Below are positions 25,529 to 34,583 of a stretch of DNA of 64,000 bases, piece by piece. A program made the translations under genes and the position numbers. Each line of letters opens with the position of its first letter. Position 1 is the stretch's first letter. Under the pieces are notes generated by a model, which worked only from the letters and a program-made list of their open reading frames with translations, was not told the DNA's origin and did not search any database. Origin of the DNA: Streptomyces abyssomicinicus (GTDB lineage Bacteria > Actinomycetota > Actinomycetes > Streptomycetales > Streptomycetaceae); the NCBI RefSeq assembly GCF_008974245.1, contig NZ_BBZI01000005.1, forward strand, positions 1,812,414 through 1,876,413. The letters are read 5' to 3'.

Positions 25529-26583
25529 GCATGCACATTCCACGGGTGGACTTCGGGCGGCGTGTGCTGGTGCTGCGGCGCCGGCGGATCGCGGTACGGC
25601 TCCAGTGGCGCTCGGTCGTCGTCTGCGCGGTGCTCGCGGTCGCGATCGCCTGTACGGCGGTGCTCGCGCTGATGACCGGCTCGTACGCGCTGAGTCCCGG
25701 GCAGGTGCTCTCCGCGCTGACCGGCGGGGAGACCGGCATCGTCCACGAAGTCGTGGTCGAGTGGCGGCTGCCCCGGGTGGCCGCGGCGCTGGTGTTCGGC
25801 GCCGCGCTGGGTGTGAGCGGGGCCGTCTTCCAGTCACTGATGCGCAACCCCCTCGCCGACCCCGGCATCGTCGGGTTCTCCCAGGGCTCCTACACCGGCG
25901 CACTGATCGTGATCTTGGTCGTCGACGGCACCTACGTGCAGTTGGTCGGCGGGGCGTTGCTGGGCGGGGTGGCCACCGCCGTGGCCGTGTACGTGCTCGC
26001 CCACCGACGAGGGGTGCAGGGGTTCCGGCTGATCGTCGTCGGCATCGGCGTCTCGGCGATGCTCGGGTCGCTCAACACCTGGCTGATCCTCAAGGCCGAC
26101 CTGGACCAGGCGATGTCCGCGGCCGCGTGGGGTGCCGGGTCGCTCAACGGCGTGTCCTGGACCCAGGTCGTCGTAGGCGGCGCCTGCATCGCCGGACTCC
26201 TGCTGCTGGCCGGGATGTTGAGCCGGCCGATGCGGCAGATGGAGCTGGGTGACGACGCGGCCGCCTCGCACGGGGTACGGGTCTCGCCCGCACGCCTCGG
26301 CCTGATCCTGGTGGGAGTGGCGCTGACGGCGACGGTCACGGCCGCGTCGGGGCCGATCGCGTTCATCTCCCTGGTCGCCCCGCAGATCGGACGCCGGCTC
26401 GCCCGCACCGCCGGGATCACCCTCGCCCCCGCCGCCTTCGTCGGCGCGCTGCTGTGCCTGGCGTCGGACCACCTCGCCCAGCACGTCGCCCCCACCCCGC
26501 TGCCGGTCGGCGTCATCACCGTCGTGCTCGGCGGCGGCTACCTCGGACACCTGCTGTACACCGAAGCCAGGAGACGCCTGTGA
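25525..26583 (+). CDS. FecCD-family iron-siderophore permease (second subunit)
   Basis: 352 aa, ATG overlapping the previous stop. It shares the same blocks as its partner (LPRVAAALVFGAALGVSGAV, LMRNPLADPGIVGFSQGS, AFISLVAPQIGRRL) in a ten-helix BtuC/FecCD layout. The N-terminal ~30 residues are basic. It forms the membrane part of the importer with the first permease and the ATPase that follows (GTGA overlap). Confidence 0.92.
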   Translation: MSMHIPRVDFGRRVLVLRRRRIAVRLQWRSVVVCAVLAVAIACTAVLALMTGSYALSPGQVLSALTGGETGIVHEVVVEWRLPRVAAALVFGAALGVSGAVFQSLMRNPLADPGIVGFSQGSYTGALIVILVVDGTYVQLVGGALLGGVATAVAVYVLAHRRGVQGFRLIVVGIGVSAMLGSLNTWLILKADLDQAMSAAAWGAGSLNGVSWTQVVVGGACIAGLLLLAGMLSRPMRQMELGDDAAASHGVRVSPARLGLILVGVALTATVTAASGPIAFISLVAPQIGRRLARTAGITLAPAAFVGALLCLASDHLAQHVAPTPLPVGVITVVLGGGYLGHLLYTEARRRL

Positions 26584-27434
26584 GCGCACCCCCGGCCGAC
26601 CGCGCGCGCCTCCGTGTGGAGTCGGCGACGATCGGCTACGACAAGCGGATCATCTCCGAGCACCTTTCGGTGGCGATCCCCGACGAGTCGTTCACGGTCA
26701 TCGTCGGCCCGAACGCGTGCGGCAAGTCCACCCTGCTGCGCAGCCTGACCCGACTGCGGAAGCCGTCGGCCGGGCAGGTCGTCCTCGACGGCGCCGACAT
26801 CAACTCCTACAGGACCAAAGAGGTGGCGCGGCGGGTCGGGCTGCTGCCGCAGACCTCGATCGCCCCGGACGGGATCACCGTCGCCGACCTCGTGGCCCGG
26901 GGACGGTACCCCCACCAGGGGTTCATCCGGCAGTGGACCGAGGACGACGAGCGGGCCGTGCTCAGGGCGATGCACCAGACCTCGGTCGCAGACCTGTCCG
27001 GGCGCCTGGTGGACGAGCTGTCGGGCGGGCAGCGCCAGCGCGTGTGGATGGCGATGGCGCTCGCGCAGCACACCGACATCATGCTGCTCGACGAACCGAC
27101 CACCTTCCTCGACATCACCCACCAGATCGAGCTGTTGGAGCTGTTCACCGACCTTCACCACGCCGGCCACACCCTGGTCGCCGTCCTGCACGACCTGAAC
27201 CACGCCGCCCGCTACGGCACCCACCTGATCGCCATGAAGGACGGCGTCGTGGTCGCCGAGGGCACCCCGGACGAGGTCGTCACGGCCGAGCTGGTCGAGG
27301 AGGTGTTCGGCCTGCGCTGCCTGGTGGTGCCCGATCCGGTGGCCGGCAGCCCCCAAGTGGTGCCGCTCGGCCGTGAACGAAACCGACAGAGGTCCGCCGA
27401 CCACACCGGCGTGGAGCGTGCGAAGAATGGCTGA
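26580..27434 (+). CDS. Iron-siderophore ABC transporter ATP-binding protein
   Basis: 284 aa. All ATPase motifs are intact: Walker A GPNACGKST, signature LSGGQRQR, Walker B IMLLDEPT and the switch His in AVLHDLNHA. Size and sequence fit FepC/FecE importer ATPases. GTG 26580 overlaps the permease stop, and the 3' end overlaps the esterase gene by 8 bp. It powers the FecCD importer. Confidence 0.93.
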   Translation: MSAPPADRARLRVESATIGYDKRIISEHLSVAIPDESFTVIVGPNACGKSTLLRSLTRLRKPSAGQVVLDGADINSYRTKEVARRVGLLPQTSIAPDGITVADLVARGRYPHQGFIRQWTEDDERAVLRAMHQTSVADLSGRLVDELSGGQRQRVWMAMALAQHTDIMLLDEPTTFLDITHQIELLELFTDLHHAGHTLVAVLHDLNHAARYGTHLIAMKDGVVVAEGTPDEVVTAELVEEVFGLRCLVVPDPVAGSPQVVPLGRERNRQRSADHTGVERAKNG

Positions 27435-28623
27435 TCCGTTGGTCGAGAAGCTGGCGACCGGTGAGTGGAGCCCGGACAGGTTCAGACGACACCTCGAGGA
27501 GACGGGTGCACCGCTCGTCGAGCGGGTCTCCGCGGACGAGGTGGAGGTGACCTTCGTCGACGAGCCCGGAGACGACACGACGGTCACCCTCGCGGTGGTG
27601 ATCGGCCCCAGAGCCGGATTCAACCCGATCGACACGGAGTTCACCCCGGTGGCGGGGACGCCGTTCCGCGTTCTCACCCTGCGCATGGGTGCCGACCTGC
27701 GCTTCTCGTACGTGTTCGCACGACGCGGGCCGACGGGTGAGGGCGAACGGGTCGCGGACCCGTTCAACCCGCCACCGAGGTTCTCGGAGTGCTCGGTGGA
27801 GCGGTTCTCCGGGGCCTCGGTCGCAGTGCTGCCCGACGCGGAGCCGTTGCCCTGGCTCGACCGGGCCGAAGCGCGGCCGGCCCCGGCGGTGGAGGCTGCC
27901 GTGCTGGCCGGCGAGCTCCTGGGAGGCGAACGCCGCATCTGGGTCTCGATGCCCCCGGGAGAGTTCCCGGAAGAGAGCGCACTGCCCTTCGTGATCCACC
28001 TGGACGGGACGCCGGACCACAGCGCGCCGAGCGTTCGTGACGCCCTGGTCCGGGCGGGACTGCTTCGCCCCTGCGTGGTGGTCCTCGTCGGTCAGCCCGC
28101 ACCGCGGCGCGACAAGGAGCTGCTCTGCAACCCGGCGTTCTCCCGGATGCTGGTCCAGGAACTCCTGCCGTGGCTCCACCACCGGTATCCGCTCTCACGG
28201 GACCCCCGTGACGTCGCGCTGGCCGGCGAGAGCTTCGGCGGTCTGTGCGCCGGCTGGACAGCGCTCCACCACCCGACGACGTTCGGCAACGCCATCCTCC
28301 AGTCCCCTTCGTGCGGGTACCACCCCGACCTCAGGTGGGGCACCGGGTCAGGTGAGCTGCTGCGCCGCACCCCCGTACCCACACTGATCGCCGAATACCT
28401 GGCCGCGGAAACGGCACCGCTCCGCGTCTTCCACGACGTCGGCGAGCTGGAGAGCTCGAACACCCACAGCCGCTGGCTGGACCACGTGCTCACCGCAAAG
28501 GGCTACGACACCCTCTACAGAGAGTTCGCCGGCGGACACGACTACGCATGGTGGCGAGGAATCTTCGCCGATGCGCTGCTCTGGTGCTTCCCGCCCACGA
28601 GCGGGGATCGGAGCCAGGCATGA
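27427..28623 (+). CDS. Enterochelin-esterase-like hydrolase
   Basis: 398 aa. The N-terminal ~150 residues match the Fes N-terminal domain, and the C-terminal alpha/beta-hydrolase domain has the nucleophile elbow GESFGG (Ser) and a late GGHDYAWWR carrying the catalytic His. Fes-type esterases hydrolyse cyclic tri-ester catecholate siderophores (enterobactin, bacillibactin, griseobactin type) after import to free iron. Its presence therefore suggests the imported ligand is an ester-backboned tri-catecholate, not a hydroxamate. It is cytoplasmic by lack of a signal peptide. Confidence 0.88.
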   Translation: MADPLVEKLATGEWSPDRFRRHLEETGAPLVERVSADEVEVTFVDEPGDDTTVTLAVVIGPRAGFNPIDTEFTPVAGTPFRVLTLRMGADLRFSYVFARRGPTGEGERVADPFNPPPRFSECSVERFSGASVAVLPDAEPLPWLDRAEARPAPAVEAAVLAGELLGGERRIWVSMPPGEFPEESALPFVIHLDGTPDHSAPSVRDALVRAGLLRPCVVVLVGQPAPRRDKELLCNPAFSRMLVQELLPWLHHRYPLSRDPRDVALAGESFGGLCAGWTALHHPTTFGNAILQSPSCGYHPDLRWGTGSGELLRRTPVPTLIAEYLAAETAPLRVFHDVGELESSNTHSRWLDHVLTAKGYDTLYREFAGGHDYAWWRGIFADALLWCFPPTSGDRSQA

Positions 28624-30380
28624 GGAACTCCTCGCGTTTCCCCGGCGCCGACCCCGCAGGACTGGGGCGAGGACCGCTGACCCGCCGGCTGCCGGTATTC
28701 CTGCTCGCTCCCGCCGAGCCGCTCGGTACTCGGCCGTTCGAGTCCGGGCCGGGGACCACCCCGGGCCGGTTCCTGCGGCGCGTGATCTTCTCGGTGCGGC
28801 GAGTCAGCGTTCCCGCGGCGCTGCTGGCGATCGCGTGGCAGGTGGGCGAGTCCGCGGTCCCGGTGGTGATGGGACTCGCGATCGACCGGGCCCTCGCGAC
28901 CGGGGACGAGGGACAGCTGGCCCTGTGGCTCGGCGTGCTGGTGGCCCTCTACATCGCGCTGACGTCGGCGGCGAGGCTCTCGCTGCGCCTCACCGCCCAT
29001 GCGGTGCAGGTACTGCAGCACCGGCTCCGTGCCACCCTCTCCACGGGCGTGCTGCACCCGGTCGGCGGCACCGGCCGTGCGCCGGACGGCAACGTGGTCT
29101 CGGTGATGACGAACGACGTCGCGCGCCTGTCCAACGCCGTCATCCTGACGATCATCCCCGTCTCGAGGATCACCGCCATCGGATTCATCGCGGTGTCGCT
29201 GCTGGCGACGCACCGGCTGCTCGGACTCGTGGTGCTGTTCGGGGCGCCGGTCGCGGTCTGGTCGATGGGCATGCTCAGCGAGCGGCTCTCCCGGGACACC
29301 CGCGAGTACCAGGAGCTGCTGGCCTCCACGGTCGGACAGGCCACGGACCTGGTCGCCGGCTACCGGGTGATCAAAGGGATGCGTGCCGAGGCCGAGGCGA
29401 CCGGCCGGTACCGGCAGGCAAGCCAGAGAACCCTTGCCGGTGCCACGCGCAACGCGGGCCTGCTGGGGAGGTTCCTCATGGGCTCGGGCGTGCTCAGCGG
29501 CACCTTCGTCGCCGCAGTGGTGGGGCTGGCGGGCTGGTTCGCCCTCGACGGACAGCTCAGCGTCGGCGGGCTGATCACCGCCGTCGGCCTCGCCCAGGCA
29601 CTGCTGCCGCAGATCCAGGCGATCGCGAGCACGTCCATCCCCAACCTGGCCGGCGCACGCGCCTCGTCCGTGCGTGTCCTCGACGTGCTGCGGGACGACG
29701 CGAAGCCGACGGCCGGGCCCGATGACGCGACCCGGCGGGAGGTCACCGCGCTGCCGGAGCTGGACGTGGTCGTGCCGAGCACCTCCGGGCCCGGCGTGAC
29801 GATCCGGGTCGAGCCCGGCAAGCTCGTGGGCGTGCGCGCCGACGACCGGACCGCCGCCCGTATCGTCGAGGCGCTGCTCGACCCGCGGGCCGAAGGAGGG
29901 ATCGAGGCGCGGCTCGACGGGGTCGCGGCGCGGAAGCTGTCCCCGCTCGAGTACCGCTCCCGGGTCACCGTCGCGCCGCACCGCGCCACCCTCTTCAGCG
30001 GCACCCTCCGCGACAACGTCGCCCTGATCCCGGGCGCGCCCGAGCGCGTGGACGCCGCGGTGCGCGCCGCCGCTTGCGACGACTTCGCGGCCGACCTCGA
30101 CGTCCCGGTCGGCGAGGGCGGCAACCGGCTCTCGGGCGGCCAGCGCCAGCGGATCGCGCTCGCCCGCGCCCTGGCGAGCGACGCGCCGGTGCTCGTGCTG
30201 CACGACCCGACCACCGCGGTCGACTCGGTCACCGAGCACACGATCGCGGGCCGGCTGCGCGGTGTCCGGGCAGGCCGCTCGACGCTGCTGATCGCCTCGA
30301 CCCCGGCACTGCTCGCAGCCTGCGACCGCGTCGTCGAACTGCCTGACGACGCACCTACGACCTCGAGGACGGCGCAATGA
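28620..30380 (+). CDS. Exporter-fold ABC protein with degenerate Walker A and B
   Basis: 586 aa: a ~330-residue six-helix ABC-exporter-type membrane domain followed by a nucleotide-binding domain. The P-loop is lost; where GxxGxGKST should be the sequence reads VGVRADDRTAARI. Walker B is altered (LVLHDPTTAVD, with H for D and D for the catalytic E). The signature LSGGQRQR at ~504 is intact. This is one half of a heterodimer with the next gene, which has the complementary set. Mycobacterial IrtAB is an exporter-fold siderophore importer, so import is possible here, but export of hydrolysed ligand is equally open. Confidence 0.88.
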   Translation: MRNSSRFPGADPAGLGRGPLTRRLPVFLLAPAEPLGTRPFESGPGTTPGRFLRRVIFSVRRVSVPAALLAIAWQVGESAVPVVMGLAIDRALATGDEGQLALWLGVLVALYIALTSAARLSLRLTAHAVQVLQHRLRATLSTGVLHPVGGTGRAPDGNVVSVMTNDVARLSNAVILTIIPVSRITAIGFIAVSLLATHRLLGLVVLFGAPVAVWSMGMLSERLSRDTREYQELLASTVGQATDLVAGYRVIKGMRAEAEATGRYRQASQRTLAGATRNAGLLGRFLMGSGVLSGTFVAAVVGLAGWFALDGQLSVGGLITAVGLAQALLPQIQAIASTSIPNLAGARASSVRVLDVLRDDAKPTAGPDDATRREVTALPELDVVVPSTSGPGVTIRVEPGKLVGVRADDRTAARIVEALLDPRAEGGIEARLDGVAARKLSPLEYRSRVTVAPHRATLFSGTLRDNVALIPGAPERVDAAVRAAACDDFAADLDVPVGEGGNRLSGGQRQRIALARALASDAPVLVLHDPTTAVDSVTEHTIAGRLRGVRAGRSTLLIASTPALLAACDRVVELPDDAPTTSRTAQ

Positions 30381-32119
30381 GCGGCACCTCCACCATGCCC
30401 GGGACAGCGGCTCCCGATTCCGGGCTGCCCGTCGCGAGCGGCCGCGAGACGGTCCGGGAGGTGTGGCGGCTCAGCCACGGGTACCGGCTCCGGCTCGCCG
30501 TAACCGGGATGCTGGGGATCGTCAGCACCGGCGCCGACCTGATCGTTTCCGTCGCGATCGGACACCTCGTCGACCACGTGCAGGCCGGCACCGCGGACCT
30601 CCCCACAGTGCTGACGGTCACGGCCGTCATGACGCTCTCGGCAGTCCTCGGTGCCGGGGGCACCGCGCTGACGATCGTGCTCGCCACCCGCGTCTACCAC
30701 TCCGTCCTCGCCGCGCTGCGCGAGCAGCTCGTGAGCCGTGCCATGACCCTCCCACAGCACCTCGTCGAGCGCGCCGGCACCGGAGACCTGATATCCCGGT
30801 CCAGCGACGACGTCACCGCGGTCGCCGACGCCGCCCCCGCCGTGATCCCGGCGCTCACCGTCACCGCCTTCACCATCGTCGTGTCGCTGGGCGGGCTCGC
30901 GGCACTGGAATGGCCCTACGCGGCCGCCTGCGCCGTCGTGCTGCCGGTCTACGTGCTGGCCGTGCGGTGGTACCTGCGCACCGGACCAGGGGTCTACCGC
31001 GCCGAGCGCACGGCGATGAGCGCGCGTGCCCAGCAGATCCTCGAGTCCCAGCGCGGCCACGCCACCGTGCTCGGCTTCGGGCTCGCCGAGCAACGACACC
31101 AAGCCGTGATGACGGACTCCTGGCGCGTCGCGAGGCAGTCGCTCCGCGCACGCACCGTGCTGAGCATGCTCAATGCCCGGCTCAACCTCGGGGAGTGCCT
31201 GAGCCTGGCCGCTGTACTCGTCGTCGGCTTCGTCCTGATCGACCACGACGCATCGACCGTCGGCGGCGCCACCACCGCCATGCTGCTCGTGCTACGCCTG
31301 CTCGGACCGGTCAACCAGCTGCTGCTGGTCATCGACACCCTCCAGTCCGCCCTCGCATCGCTGAGCCGCATGATCGGGGTCGTCACGATTCCGTTCAGCC
31401 CGTCGGACGTCCCGGCGCGGGCCGCGAGCACCGCCGTACAACTCGACGAGGTCTCATTCCGTTACGGCGAGGGGCCACGCGTACTCGACGACATCACCCT
31501 CACCATTCCGTCCGGTCAGCGCGTCGCCGTCGTCGGCGTGTCCGGGGCAGGCAAGACCACGCTCGCCGGCGTCGTCGCAGGCACCCACCTGCCTGAGGCC
31601 GGGAGGGTGACCCGCCCCAGCCGTACCGCGATGATCACCCAGGAGGTCCACGTCTTCACGGGCACCCTGCGCGACAACCTCACCCTCGCCGCACCCGGGG
31701 CCACCGACCGCGACCTCCACGCAGCGCTGGAGGCCACCGGCGCCGCATCCCTCCTCGATGTCCTCCCCGACCGGATGGACGCCCCGCTAGGTGTCGGCGG
31801 ACACCCGCTCACCGACGCACAGGCGCAGCAACTCGCCCTCGCCCGCCTGCTGCTCGCCGACGCCGATCTGGTGATCCTTGACGAAGCGACCGCCGAGGCC
31901 GGTTCCGCCTACGCCGGGCAGCTCGACCGCGCTGCTGATGCTGTCCTCGCCGGGCGCACCGCAGTTGTGGTCGCGCACCGTCTCTCCCAAGCAGCGGCCT
32001 GCGACCGGATCATGGTGATGGAGCGCGGCCGGATCATCGAGACCGGCACCCACGGAGAGCTGGTCGACGCCGGTGGTGTGTACGCCGCGCTGTGGACGGC
32101 CTGGGAGGCCGCTCGGTGA
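30377..32119 (+). CDS. Exporter-fold ABC protein, partner with intact Walker motifs
   Basis: 580 aa, ATGA overlap with the previous gene. The membrane domain is N-terminal; the nucleotide-binding domain has Walker A GVSGAGKTT (Lys at ~393), Walker B LVILDEAT and switch VVVAHRLS, but its signature is degenerate (LTDAQAQQ in place of LSGGQ). Combined with its partner this leaves one complete ATP site (this Walker A/B with the partner's LSGGQ) and one dead site. It ends the siderophore operon; no terminator is obvious. Confidence 0.9.
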   Translation: MSGTSTMPGTAAPDSGLPVASGRETVREVWRLSHGYRLRLAVTGMLGIVSTGADLIVSVAIGHLVDHVQAGTADLPTVLTVTAVMTLSAVLGAGGTALTIVLATRVYHSVLAALREQLVSRAMTLPQHLVERAGTGDLISRSSDDVTAVADAAPAVIPALTVTAFTIVVSLGGLAALEWPYAAACAVVLPVYVLAVRWYLRTGPGVYRAERTAMSARAQQILESQRGHATVLGFGLAEQRHQAVMTDSWRVARQSLRARTVLSMLNARLNLGECLSLAAVLVVGFVLIDHDASTVGGATTAMLLVLRLLGPVNQLLLVIDTLQSALASLSRMIGVVTIPFSPSDVPARAASTAVQLDEVSFRYGEGPRVLDDITLTIPSGQRVAVVGVSGAGKTTLAGVVAGTHLPEAGRVTRPSRTAMITQEVHVFTGTLRDNLTLAAPGATDRDLHAALEATGAASLLDVLPDRMDAPLGVGGHPLTDAQAQQLALARLLLADADLVILDEATAEAGSAYAGQLDRAADAVLAGRTAVVVAHRLSQAAACDRIMVMERGRIIETGTHGELVDAGGVYAALWTAWEAAR

Positions 32120-32449
32120 CAACAGCATCACCAGGCCTGGACGCGCCGCAGTCCGCGGAGCTTGTCGGCCTGGGCGAGTCGGCCGGCCTCGAGGTTGCCG
32201 GGCCGGGCCTGCAGCCTCCGGGCGAGCCCGCGTGACGAGACATGGCTTCGGTCGGTGTCCGCGCGGCGCTGGTTCATGTACCTGTGCAGGAGGTGCAGGC
32301 AGCCGGTGAAGCCCTGATGCCGGGCACCCGGCGATGGCAGAGACGGGCACGACCACAGCGTTCACGCGTCCACAAGCTTCCTGCAAGGTTTCGTCAAGCC
32401 ATCAACTGCCATGGTGACTCCCGCAAGCTGCACCAGAAGGAGGAAGAGC
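32120..32449. other. Gene-free stretch (330 bp)
   Basis: No supported gene. Plus-frame ORFs here are Arg/Pro-rich shadows. The last ~15 bases hold the AAGGAGG ribosome-binding site of the following secreted-protein gene, whose promoter must lie in this stretch. Confidence 0.4.
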
Positions 32450-32917
32450 ATGCAACTCGGAATCTGGAAGCGCACGTTCGTCAGTGCGGCCGTATCCGTG
32501 GGGATCGCCGTCGGTACCCTCGCAGGCGCGAACGCCACCGCCACTGCGGCTCCGGCAGACACCACGTCGACCATCACCTCCGAGATCACCCCGCTGGCCA
32601 CCCAGAACCTCGGGCTGAGCACCAGACAGGCCAAGGGCATCCAGCGCCGGCTCAAGGAGTTCGGGTACAACCCCGGAACCATCGACGGCTACCTGGGCAC
32701 GAACAGCTGGAAGGCCTTGCAGACCGCCTTTCGGGACGGCGGCTTGTACACGGATGCCATCGACGGGATCGTCGGGCCCAACACCATCAAGGCGCTGCAG
32801 CGCGCGATGAAGGATGCCTGGAACTACACCGGCCCGATCGACGGCATTGCCGGGGACGGTACCCGGGCCGCCTTCGCACGCTTCGCCAACTGGTGCGTCG
32901 ACCTGTACGGCTACTGA
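32450..32917 (+). CDS. Secreted peptidoglycan-binding protein
   Basis: 155 aa. A signal peptide is clear (basic WKR, hydrophobic core, Ala-rich cleavage region ATATAAPA at ~35). The mature part holds PG_binding_1-type repeats, each with an I-D-G-x-x-G core: TIDGYLGTNSWKALQ, AIDGIVGPNTIKALQRA and PIDGIAGDGTRAAFARF. AAGGAGG precedes ATG 32450. No catalytic domain is attached, so it probably decorates or anchors to the cell wall. A strong hairpin follows the gene. Confidence 0.9.
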   Translation: MQLGIWKRTFVSAAVSVGIAVGTLAGANATATAAPADTTSTITSEITPLATQNLGLSTRQAKGIQRRLKEFGYNPGTIDGYLGTNSWKALQTAFRDGGLYTDAIDGIVGPNTIKALQRAMKDAWNYTGPIDGIAGDGTRAAFARFANWCVDLYGY

Positions 32918-32960
32918 TCCGCCTCCCGCGGCCGAGCCTGATCCGCGCCCCTGAGGACTG

Positions 32961-32994
32961 CTGGGCCGCCCCTCTCCACAAAGGGGCGGCCCAG
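32961..32994. terminator. Hairpin terminator after the peptidoglycan-binding gene
   Basis: A perfect 13-bp GC-rich inverted repeat (32961-32973 and 32982-32994) with an 8-base loop follows 43 bp after the stop codon. There is no T-run, as is common in actinobacteria. It may also serve the minus-strand sigma operon ending at 33224. Confidence 0.8.
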
Positions 32995-33223
32995 TCCGTC
33001 CGTGAGCACCAAGACCTCGCCGACGCCTTTCCGGGCAGGGACGGCAGCCTCGGAGCCGGTAACACGATCACCCAACGCTCGCCGTCGGCTACCGCGTTCA
33101 TGCCGTCGAGGACGCGTGCCCCGATCCCTCGCTCCCATCTGCCGGGCCGACCTGCGGCACCGGGAGATGACGACGACCAGGACGAACCCGCGGGATGCCG
33201 CACACCTCGTGGCAGCTCACGGC

Positions 33224-33928
33224 TCAGCGTGGTGCTTCCGTGCGCAGCCGGGCCAGGACGTGTCCGTCCGGCGCGAGCGCCGTGACGGTGAGTGTGGCGT
33301 CCTGAGGCACGCCGTCGAGGAACGCGTGGTAGGCGCCCCAGCCCGGGTCGCCCTGCAGGACGAGCAGCTGGGCCTCGTGCGGCGTGCCGTTGCCGACCTG
33401 TATCACCAGCCGGGCGGGTGGGGTGCGGGTGCGGAAGGCGCCCGTGCACACCACTCCCTGCGCCACCGTGCTCGTGCCGGAGCTGATGCCGCCGAGGTTC
33501 AGGCTGTCGCCGCCCGCGTGGGCCCGGGCGAGCTCGATGGGCCGGGTCAGGTCGCCCTGGCCGACGACGTAGCTCTGCCGTCCTTCCGGCAGCAGCGCCA
33601 TCCGCAGGCCGTGCCCGATCGGCACCTGTTCATAGGCCCGCACCCTCTGGGCACCCTGCTGCGGTGGGGAACTGGTCGGTGGCGGGCTGGGCATGGCGGT
33701 GGCGGGTGGCACCGGTGCGGTCCCGTCGTGCGTGCCTTGCCCGGTGAGCGCCCCGAGGGTCGTGGCCGCCACCAGCGCGGCGGCCCAGGCGCCGCCTGCC
33801 CGGGCGCGGCGGCGACGGCTCAGGACCCGGCCACGCCGCATCACTGCGTCGACGGGGGCCGGGCTCATGGGGAAGGCGTCGGCCGCGCGGTGGAGCGCCT
33901 GGGCGAGCCGCCTGTCGTCCTCGTTCAC
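33224..33928 (-). CDS. Putative membrane anti-sigma partner with extracytoplasmic sensor domain
   Basis: 234 aa: a short cytoplasmic part (RRLAQALHRAADAFPMSP), a basic stretch (RRGRVLSRRRRARAG), one hydrophobic segment (~46-65), a Pro/Ser linker and a ~140-residue outer domain. That domain shares clear blocks with the secreted protein encoded at 34584-35204 (IGxGxxMALLPEGRQxYVV, then GAxRTxTPP, then GDPGWGxY). It overlaps the SigE-type sigma gene by ATGA. The family is not known to me; the anti-sigma role is inferred from topology and gene order. Confidence 0.7.
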   Translation of the reverse strand: MNEDDRRLAQALHRAADAFPMSPAPVDAVMRRGRVLSRRRRARAGGAWAAALVAATTLGALTGQGTHDGTAPVPPATAMPSPPPTSSPPQQGAQRVRAYEQVPIGHGLRMALLPEGRQSYVVGQGDLTRPIELARAHAGGDSLNLGGISSGTSTVAQGVVCTGAFRTRTPPARLVIQVGNGTPHEAQLLVLQGDPGWGAYHAFLDGVPQDATLTVTALAPDGHVLARLRTEAPR

Positions 33929-34476
33929 CGGCGGACCTCCTCCCGCACGGCCTCGCTGCGCTCCAGAGGGACGGGTCCGCCGTCGCGTCCGGTCACAGCC
34001 GGCTCGGCGCGGAGCTTGCGCAGGGCACGGGCGGCATGGCTGCGCACCGTGCCCACCCGCGTCCCCAGGAGTGCGGCGACCTCGCTCTCACTGCGGTCCT
34101 CCAGGTAGCGCAGGACGACGACCGCCCGCTGCCGCTGCGGAAGCCGGGCCAGAGCCGCCATGAGCGCGGAATGCTCGGTGATCGAGTCGGCCCTTTCCGA
34201 TGCGGCCGCCTCGGGGAAGCGGTTGGTCAGCCACTCCCGGGCCCGTGGCACGCGCAGCCGGTCCCGGTTGGCGTTGATCATGATGCGCCAGACATAGGCG
34301 TCGGGATCGTCGCTGCGCCTCACCCGTTCCCATCGGGCATACGCCTTCGCCAGGGCCGTCTGCACCAAGTCCTCCGCGTCGTGGTGGTGTCCGGTGAGCA
34401 GGTGAGCGGTCCTGAGCATCCGGTGCCAGCGGCTGACCATGAATGCCCCGAACTCCGCTTCCGCGTCGGTCTTCAC
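33925..34476 (-). CDS. SigE-family RNA polymerase sigma factor
   Basis: 183 aa. FMVSRWHRMLRTAHLLTGHH and AEDLVQTALAKAYARW are region 2 of the small actinobacterial SigE-type group, and LPQRQRAVVVLRYLEDRSES with VGTVRSHAARALRKLR is region 4. GTG 34476 is preferred over an upstream start because AGAGGA precedes it and the upstream 30 residues look non-coding. It is followed by its probable membrane partner (ATGA overlap) and preceded by a secreted paralogue of that partner's outer domain. Confidence 0.9.
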   Translation of the reverse strand: MKTDAEAEFGAFMVSRWHRMLRTAHLLTGHHHDAEDLVQTALAKAYARWERVRRSDDPDAYVWRIMINANRDRLRVPRAREWLTNRFPEAAASERADSITEHSALMAALARLPQRQRAVVVLRYLEDRSESEVAALLGTRVGTVRSHAARALRKLRAEPAVTGRDGGPVPLERSEAVREEVRR

Positions 34477-34583
34477 TCGGGTCCTCTGTTCGCCGTGTCC
34501 GGCCCCCGTCCGCCGCACTGCCCCGGTGCGAGGGTGCACCGGGACAGCACGGAAGGCTCCGGCCACGGGGTCTGCGGTCGCTG

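Noticed and set aside
21581..32119. Siderophore biosynthesis cluster
   Set aside because: No NRPS, DHB synthesis or IucA/IucC-type gene is present; only uptake and release functions are seen.
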